DNA of 7,306 nt from Bacillota bacterium (GCA_021802375.1 JAKAAL010000195.1:1-7306); one strand, 5' to 3'; positions 1-5,899 are shown, counted from the first letter of the stretch. Notes: generated by a model not told the origin, from the sequence alone. Program-made: numbers and translations.

Positions 1-153
1 ACCCATCGTCAAATCGGTTCACTGTTGTATCTAAGCGAAAAAACCGTAAAAAATTACGTCAGTCGGTTGTTAGATAAAATGGGATATGCGCGCAGAACCG
101 AGGCGGCCTCGCATTTTACTCGTTACGAATTTGTCAACCACGATCGCGGATAA
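1..153 (+). CDS. LuxR/NarL-type response regulator, C-terminal HTH (5' partial)
   Basis: Only the last 50 codons are visible, read from base 1 in frame 1 to TAA at 151-153. The translation contains [20 protein letters not shown] followed by [12 protein letters not shown]. This is the DNA-recognition half of a LuxR/GerE helix-turn-helix as found at the C-terminus of NarL/DevR-type response regulators, where [14 protein letters not shown] is highly conserved. By family knowledge, the missing N-terminal part would be a phosphoacceptor receiver domain and the protein would act as a DNA-binding dimer in the cytoplasm. The short tail after the last helix (about 14 residues) is normal for the family. 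It lies upstream of the redox genes in the same direction but is separated by 217 bases, so co-transcription is possible but not shown. Family assignment is firm; the regulon is unknown. Confidence 0.88.
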   Translation, partial: THRQIGSLLYLSEKTVKNYVSRLLDKMGYARRTEAASHFTRYEFVNHDRG

Positions 154-329
154 TGTGTTCCCACTCGAGGGAATCGACCCGAGGGGCGGGCTCAATTCCC
201 TGGCTGAGGGCGAAGCAGGCCCGAAAGTGAATGGTTCTTTGGCAAAGTTAGGGCCGACTGGACCGAAAGATCTCGACCGGTGGACCACAGAAGTCGCCCG
301 TGATCCCGTCGATAATGAGGATGCTAGGG

Positions 330-355
330 GCTTCAGAATCGATAGAGTCTGAAGC
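330..355 (+). promoter_or_regulatory. Perfect hairpin directly before the oxidase ribosome binding site
   Basis: GCTTCAGA (330-337) and TCTGAAGC (348-355) form a perfect 8-bp stem with a 10-base loop. The stem ends one base before the AAGGAGGG ribosome binding site. No T-run follows, so it is not an ordinary intrinsic terminator. It could influence translation initiation or mRNA stability of the oxidase/radical SAM pair. That role is an inference from position. Confidence 0.45.
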
Positions 356-363
356 AAGGAGGG
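356..363 (+). promoter_or_regulatory. Strong ribosome binding site of the oxidase gene
   Basis: AAGGAGGG lies 7 bases upstream of ATG 371. It is near-perfectly complementary to a Gram-positive 16S rRNA tail and fixes the oxidase start. Confidence 0.85.
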
Positions 364-370
364 ACAACGG

Positions 371-1534
371 ATGGAGATTGCCGTCATTGGTGGGGGGATT
401 TCGGGCTTGACCGCAGCCTATCACTTGCAGCAAAAATTGGCCGCGGATAATGTGATTAGGGTGTATGAGGCGGAGCGCCAAGTGGGTGGAGTCATTCGCA
501 GTGATCGCCTGCTAGGTATGGTTGTCGAAGGCGGACCGGATACCCTCTTTGTGAAGGAAGATTGGCTGCGGGAGTGGATCTCGGAACTAAAGCTCGACTC
601 CGATATAGTCTATCCACGGCCGGGGATAAAGTCAGCATGGCGAATTACCACCGAAGGCGAGTCGACCGGGCCTTCAAGCACAGATCAAGGCATTACTTTT
701 CGAGAGGGTATGGCTCAGTTGCCCAAGCGTTTGGCCGAGAAACTCAAAGGGAAAATCAAACTAGGCAGTACGATCACTCTTTTGCAACCGGACGTTGAGA
801 CCACGGGCTTTAAAATCCATCGCGATCGTCGGATTTATTTGGCCGATGCGGTGGTCTTGGCGACTCCCGCACCCATAGCGCGGCGCTTGATGGCAGGGTG
901 GCAGCCAACATGGGCTCGAGAGTTAGACACCATCGGTCATCGGCCTCGCGCTCTGGTCGTTGGCTTATATGCCAAGGATGCCATTCCTGAACGACTGTAC
1001 CAACATTCAGGCTTCTGGAATGGCCCCGGCACCCCGTGGCTGATGGATGCTTGCACGGTGCTTTCGCGCAAGTGGCAGTATCCAGACGACGGCACTTATG
1101 TGGCCTTGCGCACGTTTTGGGGCGCTCACCCCCCAGTCGATGTGCGCACCTGGTCGGACGAGGATATGATGCGCCATCACGGCCAAGAATTGAATGACTT
1201 GGCAGGTGTGAAAGCGGATCCGGTGGTGTCTACCATCTACCGCTGGAATCAGGCTTTGCCCCAGATCGATCTGGATCAACAGCAACGAATTGCCGACTGG
1301 CGGCAAACGCTTTTGCGCTTGTATCCGAACTTGGCTATTGTAGGAGCGTTTATGGGAGGGGTGGGGGTGGCCTCTTGCATTAAAGACGCCATGACTGCTG
1401 CCGAGCAATTGGCGCAGTGGATTATCCACCAACCCGGCCGGCCGGTGAGTGTCCCCCCCAGGGTCTTAGATCGGAATCGCAAAGTGCCTAAAGAGCTATG
1501 TCGGAAACGTGTTTGCGAGGAGATGATTTTTTGA
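371..1534 (+). CDS. FAD-dependent protoporphyrinogen oxidase-like protein lacking the central domain
   Basis: This is a 387-residue flavoprotein of the amine oxidase/HemY-CgoX fold. The N-terminus carries the dinucleotide-binding GGGISG (7-12), the acidic residue E34 ending the second strand, QVGGVIRS (37-44) and EGGPDTLF (53-60). Near the C-terminus are YRWNQALPQIDL (290-301), which matches the RWP.A.PQY block of porphyrinogen oxidases, and VGAFMGGVGVASCI (324-337), which matches the family FAD-binding G.GV..CI block. Between GGPDTLF and TFREGM (109-114) there are only about 50 residues, where family members usually have roughly 170. The central helical substrate/membrane domain is therefore essentially absent. 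A 35-residue tail with two cysteines follows the last conserved block. Known relatives oxidise protoporphyrinogen or coproporphyrinogen; whether this trimmed version does is doubtful. Its stop overlaps the start of the radical SAM gene, implying linked function. Confidence 0.85.
   Translation: MEIAVIGGGISGLTAAYHLQQKLAADNVIRVYEAERQVGGVIRSDRLLGMVVEGGPDTLFVKEDWLREWISELKLDSDIVYPRPGIKSAWRITTEGESTGPSSTDQGITFREGMAQLPKRLAEKLKGKIKLGSTITLLQPDVETTGFKIHRDRRIYLADAVVLATPAPIARRLMAGWQPTWARELDTIGHRPRALVVGLYAKDAIPERLYQHSGFWNGPGTPWLMDACTVLSRKWQYPDDGTYVALRTFWGAHPPVDVRTWSDEDMMRHHGQELNDLAGVKADPVVSTIYRWNQALPQIDLDQQQRIADWRQTLLRLYPNLAIVGAFMGGVGVASCIKDAMTAAEQLAQWIIHQPGRPVSVPPRVLDRNRKVPKELCRKRVCEEMIF
1517..1522 (+). 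promoter_or_regulatory. Ribosome binding site that decides the radical SAM start
   Basis: GAGGAG inside the last codons of the oxidase gene lies 8 bases before TTG 1531. The upstream ATG 1498 has no comparable site, so this motif favours TTG 1531 and a TTGA stop/start coupling. Confidence 0.6.
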
Positions 1535-2550
1535 ATCATGCGATTCATGAAGCCCCGCATGTCTTGACCTGGGAACTGACCCGGGCCTGTGCGCTTCATT
1601 GTCGGCACTGTCGGGCGAAGGCGATTGTTCATCGAGATGCGTCGGAGCTTTCGCTGGCCGAGATTGAACGGGTGCTCGACGACCTCGAAGGGTATGAATG
1701 GCCGCCAGTGGTTGTGTTTACCGGTGGAGATCCCTTGGAACGCCCCGATTTGGATGAGATTTTGCAAGCGGCCGGAAAGCGCCAGATTCGCACTGCAATG
1801 GCTCCGAGCGTGACCCCGAGACTCAACGAAGAGACGATTGCCCGGTGGAAGGCGCTGGGCGTGCGCAGTGTGGCCTTGAGTCTCGACGGAGCCAGTGCTC
1901 GAGTTCATGATGGATTTCGAGGGGTTCCGGGAACGTACCAACGAACCATGGAGATGGCGCGCCAAGTGACCTCTCACGGCATGCGTCTGCAAATCAATAC
2001 CGCAGTAGGGACCTACACGGCGTCAGAACTGGAGGCATTAGGGGATCGGGTGCAATCTTTGGGGGTGTCGAGTTGGGAGATCTTCTTTGTGGTCCCGACC
2101 GGCCGCGCGCGCTTAAGTGAAGCCTTGTCGTCCGAGCAGATTGAGGAACGGCTAACCTGGATCGCAGAATATGCACAGACCGTGGAATTTCGGGTCACGG
2201 TGGTGGCGGCTCCCCAATATCGCAGGGCCTTGGAACGGACGATGCCGGACAACAAAAGACCGTCGTTGCGGGAAGGCCGGGGTTTTGCCTTTATCGATCA
2301 TCAAGGGTTTGTCTATCCTAGCGGCTATCTTCCCTTGAAGGCGGGGAATGTACGAGAGGAAGGATTTCGCACCATCTATCAAGAGTCTCCATTGATGACG
2401 GCACTGCGTGACGTCAGCCTTTTGAAAGGGCAATGTGCCCACTGTGAATGGAACCAAAGTTGTGGCGGATCGCGGGCTCGGGCTTACGCGGTAACCGGCG
2501 ATGTATTCGCTGCCGATCCGGGGTGTATTTATGCTGCAGTGGGCGGCTAG
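1531..2550 (+). CDS. Radical SAM/SPASM enzyme, TIGR04053-like
   Basis: This is a 339-residue iron-sulfur enzyme when started at TTG 1531. The radical SAM cluster motif is CALHCRHC (C20, C24, C27), preceded by LTWELTRA. VFTGGDPL supplies the GGDP SAM-binding segment. SLDG (117-120) and HDGFRGVPGTY follow, as in heme-related and peptide-modifying radical SAM proteins. The C-terminal SPASM-type domain has FVYPSGYLPLKAGNVREEGF and then C302, C305, C311 and C332. The first SPASM cysteine position is serine (PSG instead of PCG). I recall this overall pattern, including GGSRARAYAVTGD, from the TIGR04053 (BA_1875) subfamily; no search was run. The TTG start shares TTGA with the oxidase stop and has GAGGAG 8 bases upstream. 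The alternative ATG 1498 adds 11 residues and overlaps the oxidase by 37 bases. Substrate unknown: a tetrapyrrole or peptide is plausible. Confidence 0.88.
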   Translation: MNHAIHEAPHVLTWELTRACALHCRHCRAKAIVHRDASELSLAEIERVLDDLEGYEWPPVVVFTGGDPLERPDLDEILQAAGKRQIRTAMAPSVTPRLNEETIARWKALGVRSVALSLDGASARVHDGFRGVPGTYQRTMEMARQVTSHGMRLQINTAVGTYTASELEALGDRVQSLGVSSWEIFFVVPTGRARLSEALSSEQIEERLTWIAEYAQTVEFRVTVVAAPQYRRALERTMPDNKRPSLREGRGFAFIDHQGFVYPSGYLPLKAGNVREEGFRTIYQESPLMTALRDVSLLKGQCAHCEWNQSCGGSRARAYAVTGDVFAADPGCIYAAVGG

Positions 2551-2653
2551 TTCACGACCCGGTTGGATTTTGGTGAAAGTTGGGGGCCCGGCAGGGCAGC
2601 AGATGACGCCGATGGTATTTGAGATGGGTGTCCATGTTGTTCGGGGTTACTAG
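2531..2653 (+). other. Short 40-codon reading frame overlapping the radical SAM end
   Basis: ATG 2531 opens a 40-codon frame ending at TAG 2651-2653, overlapping the last 20 bases of the radical SAM gene. A GGGG run at 2520-2523 lies 7 bases upstream and is at best a weak ribosome binding site. The peptide includes WILVKVGGPAGQQMTPMVFE and then MGVHVVRGY. Two readings are open. One is a small peptide next to a radical SAM enzyme, hence a conceivable modified-peptide precursor. The other is a decayed C-terminal piece of a larger protein: the GP...MTP.VFE.GV.VV.G pattern reminds me of the end of DUF364 (heavy-metal-chelation) proteins. Neither is established. Confidence 0.25.
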
Positions 2654-2665
2654 TGCAATCTAGGA

Positions 2666-3904
2666 ATGCGAGGGATCTGGCGAATCATGGAATCCTATCG
2701 GGGCGTGGTTTTTGAGCCCAACTTAATGCGCATGGCGATGATTCGGCTCCGCCCGACGTGGGCAGGTCGATCGAGCATGTGGGGTGGCAGTTTGCGCTGG
2801 ATGGCTAACCCGGCGCCCTCTGATGTCGAGCAAATCCCGGACTGGGTGCCGTTGCAACCGATTTTAAGTGGAATTTGCGGATCCGATACGGCGGTCATTT
2901 TTGGCAAAAGCTCTGCCTATTTAGCTCCGGTGACCTCGTTTCCTGCCGTGCTGGGACACGAAATCTTGGCCAGAGTGGTGCAGTCGCGGCCGGGTCGGGC
3001 GGAAGGAACCCGGGTGGTGGTAGATCCTACCTTGGGGTGTAATGCTCGACGGGAAGCGGTGCCCTGTTCCGCCTGTGCCTCGGGCTTTCCGTATTTTTGT
3101 GAGAAGCGGCAAGATCCAAAACAAGGAGCAGGCATGCTCTTGGGATATCATCATCGATGGCCGGGGGGCTTTGCGACCAAGATGTGGGCTCCTTGCGAAC
3201 AATGCTGGGTAGTCCCAGAAGGCATGTCTGATGATCGGGCGGTCTTGACCGAGCCATTGGCGACGGTGCTGGCGGGAATGGAGTTGGTCTCTTCAAAGCC
3301 CTCGATGAGGGTGTTGGTCATTGGCGCAGGCACCATTGGATTGCTGGCCACTTGGGCCTGCCATCAGCTATTTTCTCCGACAGTGCTGCATGTGGTATCC
3401 CGCTATCGATATCAAGCGGACTGGGCGACCGTACTGGGTGCCGACGCGACCTCAGCGGATCCAGGATTTGTTCAGAGTTCCTTGGAGGTATTGGGACAGC
3501 CGGCCCATCCTGGGCAATTTGGCGCACCCACCTACTATCCCAAGGGCTATGATTTGGTCGTCGATGCGGTCGGCACGAAATCATCGATTCGTCAAGGGCT
3601 GGAACAAACCAAACCTGGCGGGCAATTCCTGCAGTTGGGGGGATCGGGTGAGATCCAGACCGACCTCACTCCATTGTGGTCAAGAGGAATTCATTGGCTC
3701 GGAACGTATGGTTACCGGGGCCGAAGTGGGATATCCACGTTTCCGCTTGCGCTTTCTTGGTTAAAAGATGCGGAGGTGCCGATTGAAGGATTGGTAACCC
3801 ACCGTTACCCGCTAGATCAATACGCCCAGGCGTTGGAAACCCTCAGGGACCGACGCGTACCCACGATTAAAGTCGTGCTGACGCAACCCAAAAGGATCGG
3901 CTGA
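2666..3904 (+). CDS. Zinc-dependent medium-chain alcohol dehydrogenase-type enzyme
   Basis: This is a 412-residue MDR-superfamily oxidoreductase, cytosolic. The N-terminal GroES-like domain has the catalytic zinc ligands C71 (SGICGSD), H98-E99 (LGHE) and E196 (TEPLA). A structural-zinc lobe has C125, C134, C137 and C145. The cofactor domain carries VLVIGAGTIG (216-225). After the second strand the sequence is VVSRYRYQ with no acidic residue, which suggests NADP(H) rather than NAD(H) by family rule. The lobe spacing (C-x8-C-x2-C-x7-C) is looser than in classical alcohol dehydrogenases. The best start is uncertain. ATG 2666 has TAGGA immediately in front with no spacing; ATG 2687 (MESYRGVVFEP) has GAGGG 12 bases upstream and gives a more typical N-terminus. 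An in-frame TAG at 2651 excludes anything earlier. It follows the oxidase/radical SAM pair by about 115-136 bases, so joint action is an inference. Substrate unknown. Confidence 0.87.
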   Translation: MRGIWRIMESYRGVVFEPNLMRMAMIRLRPTWAGRSSMWGGSLRWMANPAPSDVEQIPDWVPLQPILSGICGSDTAVIFGKSSAYLAPVTSFPAVLGHEILARVVQSRPGRAEGTRVVVDPTLGCNARREAVPCSACASGFPYFCEKRQDPKQGAGMLLGYHHRWPGGFATKMWAPCEQCWVVPEGMSDDRAVLTEPLATVLAGMELVSSKPSMRVLVIGAGTIGLLATWACHQLFSPTVLHVVSRYRYQADWATVLGADATSADPGFVQSSLEVLGQPAHPGQFGAPTYYPKGYDLVVDAVGTKSSIRQGLEQTKPGGQFLQLGGSGEIQTDLTPLWSRGIHWLGTYGYRGRSGISTFPLALSWLKDAEVPIEGLVTHRYPLDQYAQALETLRDRRVPTIKVVLTQPKRIG

Positions 3905-3950
3905 GACAGCAACGGACCGTGCCAGACGACCGACAAAACGTCGTTATGCT

Positions 3951-4390
3951 GGTGGAGAGCAAGCTGTATCGGTCAATGCGTATGAGACCAATAAGGAACC
4001 TGTTTCGATCGATGGCTCAGATGACGTGCGTGTGAGGCTAGGCTGACCAATGCCAATGGCATTGCTGGGAAACCTGTTGATCAGTGGGTGCCAGTCGAAA
4101 AGCCAGAGAATGTCATGCGTGCTCTTGGAGTTTCCGCTCGGCGCGAGTCAGTGGAACCCGATTGAGCATAACGTGTTCAGTCCCATTCGCATCCACTGGC
4201 GGGGAAAACCTCGCGACGCTTTCACCGCCGTGGTCCAGTACAGCGCTCATACCACTAAATTGCGAGCGGCCTCAAGATGAAGGCGGTGTTGGATGAACGG
4301 ACGTACGCCATCGGTCGGAAAGGGTCAAAAGCCGTCCTGGCTAAGGTCAATATCGAACGGAACGCTTTTCCAGGGACAGTGGAATTCTAG
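3951..4390 (+). pseudogene. Decayed ISAzo13-family transposase remnant
   Basis: No intact frame exists, but pieces of one transposase can be read in order. The first piece (3951-4043) contains EQAVSVNAYETNKEPVS, like the family's (P)VISVDTKKKE(P)V, then DGSDDVRVRL, like the GSN..RVRLW segment; TGA at 4044 interrupts it. The second (about 4107-4280) contains SQWNPIEHNVFS and then IRIHWRGKP, the highly conserved KWN.IEHRLFSFI..NWRG block carrying a catalytic-domain glutamate. The third, in another frame (4268-4390), reads GLKMKAVLDERTYAIG, then VNIERNAFPGTVEF and TAG, matching the GLKV.A.LD...YP.G...HGEWNY end of the family. The N-terminal half and much of the middle are missing, and at least one frameshift and one nonsense codon are present. 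The remnant begins within about 50 bases of the dehydrogenase stop. It is inactive by itself. Confidence 0.75.
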
Positions 4391-4396
4391 CATGCG

Positions 4397-4423
4397 GCCC
4401 ACTCCGCCGCCGGCGGAGTGGGC
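4397..4423 (+). terminator. GC-rich 12-bp hairpin after the transposase remnant
   Basis: GCCCACTCCGCC (4397-4408) and GGCGGAGTGGGC (4412-4423) form a perfect 12-bp stem around a GCC loop, starting 6 bases after the remnant's TAG. It is followed by TTAGCG, not a real T-run, on + and by no T-run on -. It could stop transcription from either side or be part of the insertion element. It is certain as a structure, weak as an intrinsic terminator. Confidence 0.5.
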
Positions 4424-4604
4424 TTAGCGAACCCGCTCTGGGTGGCACGCCCCATAACACGACCATCTAGTCTCTCGGTTTGCAGGGGGCTCGCTGAAGG
4501 CTCACTTCTTTCACGATCCAGGGCCGCATTCTTTGGACGCACCCAAAAATTAACGTCAAATGGCACTCTCTTCTGAGCACACTGCCGTTGAACACTCGCG
4601 GATA
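4424..4604. other. Gene-free stretch between the transposase remnant and the transporter
   Basis: I see no supported gene here. An open - strand frame (4387-4620) has no ribosome binding site and no recognisable motif. The stretch contains AAAAATTAAC at 4545-4554, which recurs downstream of marR. It may belong to the degraded insertion element. Confidence 0.4.
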
Positions 4605-4628
4605 CGAAGAATTTGTTCAAATTGTTCG
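4605..4628 (-). terminator. Inverted repeat downstream of the transporter gene
   Basis: CGAAGAATTTG (4605-4615) and CAAATTGTTCG (4618-4628) pair over 11 positions with one mismatch and a TT centre. The structure lies 10 bases beyond the transporter stop. There is no T-run on the transporter strand, so termination is only suggested by the position. Confidence 0.4.
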
Positions 4629-4638
4629 TTCGCTCGTC

Positions 4639-5823
4639 CTAATCGGCATGGTTAGGTTGGCTCACGGCAGCGTTTTCACGCAGGGCGGCAGACAGCATGG
4701 GGCCACGAGCCAACAGCCAAATTATTCCCAAACCGAGAATTCCCGCCGAGACAAAGAACGGAACGGTCATGCCAAAATGCTGGCCGATCAGGCCAGACAT
4801 AATCGGAGCAACGGCAGCACCAGCCCACCGTAGAAAGTTATAGGCTCCAGACGAAATGGAGCGCGAATAGGGAGAGACCTCCATGGCCAGGGTGGTAAAG
4901 AGCGCGTTGGCGATGCCGCAGAAAAATCCTGTGAGCACAATCAGATACAACAACCGATGTCCGGGCATGAAGCCGGCGAGGACGAACAACAGCACAATGA
5001 AAGGCAAGTTTAAGGTCAGTACGGTGACCGGCTGCATCCTCCGTAAGAGCCAGTTGACCACCAGCACCGAGGAGAGGGCAACCAGAATGCCCCAAAAGAA
5101 ATAGGTGATGCCCAGGGCTATCGCACTCAAATGCGTTAGAGTCAGAGGTGAATACGCGAGAATCGTAAAGAACGCATAACTATAGGTGAGACCTATCAAA
5201 GCATTGGTCATAACCACCGGATGGCGAAGGGCTCGAAAAATATCCTGGGCTGTCCGTGGTTCTTCTCGACCAGGGGGTTCCTTGACGAAGCGCCAGGTGA
5301 CCACAAAAGCGATTGCCATCAAGGTGGCTGTTCCAAAAAAAGGATCCCGCCAATGAATACTCCCCAGGGCACCACCCAGCAACGGTCCCGATGCAATGCC
5401 GAGGCCCAGCGCGGCTTCGTACAGCGTAATTGCGGGACCCATGCCCCCCATCGATTGGCCCACGATGATAGACAGTGCCGTGGAAGTGAAAAATGCATTG
5501 CCTAGTCCCCACCCACCGCGAAACAGGGCCAGAACTCCGATGGATGGGGAGAGTCCGGAACAGGTGGCAAAGATCACGACCATGCCCAATCCTAACATCA
5601 TCGTACGTTTGCCACCCAATCTCGTACCCAATACTCCGGAAATCAGCATCGTCAAAGCCATCACGGCGATATAGCTGGTGAACAGCCACTCGACCTGAGA
5701 CGGCGACGCCCCCATTGCGCGACCTATCAAAGGCAAAATGGGATCGACCACGCCGATGCCCATGAACGCTACAAATGTAGCAAATGCGGTCGCCCAGACT
5801 GCCGGCGGAAAGTGTTTGATCAC
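4639..5823 (-). CDS. MFS multidrug-efflux-type transporter (DHA1-like)
   Basis: This is a 394-residue inner-membrane protein with about 12 hydrophobic segments, the usual length for 12-TM drug:H+ antiporters. Family landmarks are visible. Motif A (GVLGTRLGGKRTMMLG, residues about 63-78) follows TM2. A Gly-rich TM4 region contains an arginine (LFRGGWGLGNAFF). The antiporter motif C in TM5 is GIASGPLLGGALG (about 142-154). A charged central loop (VKEPPGREEPRTAQD) separates the two halves. By family it would export a small toxic compound using the proton gradient; the substrate cannot be predicted. The start is GTG at 5823-5821, with AAGGAGG at 5840-5834 ten bases upstream. The gene diverges from a MarR-type regulator, and the shared spacer carries operator-like palindromes, the classic arrangement for an efflux pump repressed by its neighbour and relieved by ligand. 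No truncation is visible. Confidence 0.92.
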   Translation of the reverse strand: MIKHFPPAVWATAFATFVAFMGIGVVDPILPLIGRAMGASPSQVEWLFTSYIAVMALTMLISGVLGTRLGGKRTMMLGLGMVVIFATCSGLSPSIGVLALFRGGWGLGNAFFTSTALSIIVGQSMGGMGPAITLYEAALGLGIASGPLLGGALGSIHWRDPFFGTATLMAIAFVVTWRFVKEPPGREEPRTAQDIFRALRHPVVMTNALIGLTYSYAFFTILAYSPLTLTHLSAIALGITYFFWGILVALSSVLVVNWLLRRMQPVTVLTLNLPFIVLLFVLAGFMPGHRLLYLIVLTGFFCGIANALFTTLAMEVSPYSRSISSGAYNFLRWAGAAVAPIMSGLIGQHFGMTVPFFVSAGILGLGIIWLLARGPMLSAALRENAAVSQPNHAD

Positions 5824-5833
5824 CAGGTACGCG

Positions 5834-5840
5834 CCTCCTT
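5834..5840 (-). promoter_or_regulatory. Ribosome binding site of the transporter (GTG start)
   Basis: The - strand reads AAGGAGG here, 10 bases before the GTG start at 5823. It supports this start despite the non-ATG codon. Confidence 0.8.
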
Positions 5841-5845
5841 CATTA

Positions 5846-5862
5846 ACTTGTACAATACAAGT
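5846..5862. promoter_or_regulatory. Operator-like 17-bp palindrome 1 (probable MarR site)
   Basis: ACTTGTACAATACAAGT is a perfect palindrome of 7-bp arms around CAA. It lies six bases upstream of the transporter's ribosome binding site. Size and symmetry fit MarR-family operators (16-20 bp, dimer-bound). Binding here would block transcription of the transporter. Confidence 0.72.
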
Positions 5863-5873
5863 AATCGATGCAT

Positions 5874-5890
5874 ACTTGTATTGTACACAT
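5874..5890. promoter_or_regulatory. Operator-like 17-bp palindrome 2 (inverted, imperfect)
   Basis: ACTTGTATTGTACACAT on + equals ATGTGTACAATACAAGT on -, which differs from palindrome 1 in two positions. The centre is TTG where palindrome 1 has CAA, so the two sites are in opposite orientation, 28 bp centre to centre (under three helical turns). On the - strand it contains TACAAT, a possible -10 for the transporter, but no good -35 is visible. Confidence 0.62.
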
Positions 5891-5899
5891 TATTTTAGG

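Larger units (their letters stand above)
154..370 (+). other. Gap and leader region upstream of the oxidase gene
   Basis: This is a 217-base stretch between the response-regulator stop and the oxidase start. It remains open in several frames on both strands. The + strand frame ending at 352 would give a Gly/Pro/Asp-rich peptide from GTG 155, but I see no ribosome binding site for it and no recognisable domain. I do not recognise a riboswitch. No convincing -35/-10 pair is visible; GATAAT at 311-316 is a lone -10-like hexamer. The 3' end carries the hairpin at 330-355 and the ribosome binding site at 356-363. Confidence 0.4.

Noticed and set aside
153..230. 25-codon frame whose ATG overlaps the response-regulator TAA
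   Set aside because: The TAATG overlap is attractive, but there is no ribosome binding site and no recognisable or peptide-precursor-like sequence.
154..329. Possible riboswitch in the leader of the oxidase gene (several GC-rich blocks such as GGGCTC and AGGCCC)
   Set aside because: I compared it by eye with cobalamin, TPP, SAM, glycine, guanidine, Moco and T-box cores and found none of their conserved boxes.
86..352. 88-codon + strand frame between the response regulator and the oxidase, considered as a small gene or peptide precursor
   Set aside because: Its ATG lies inside the response-regulator gene, no ribosome binding site precedes the ATG or the internal GTG 155, and the translation shows no motif. 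The same DNA is also open on the other strand, which indicates lack of stops by composition.
562..798. 78-codon + strand frame in the region where the oxidase's central domain is missing, considered as a frameshifted domain remnant
   Set aside because: Its translation is Arg/His-rich with no resemblance to the porphyrinogen oxidase central domain. The oxidase frame runs through uninterrupted.
4387..4620. 77-codon - strand frame downstream of the transporter
   Set aside because: No ribosome binding site and no family resemblance. It spans the GC-rich hairpin and probable insertion-element debris.
5180..5689. Long open - strand frame inside the transporter gene
   Set aside because: It is the shifted-frame shadow of the membrane protein: Arg/His/Gly-rich with no hydrophobic segments, while the transporter frame has clear MFS motifs.
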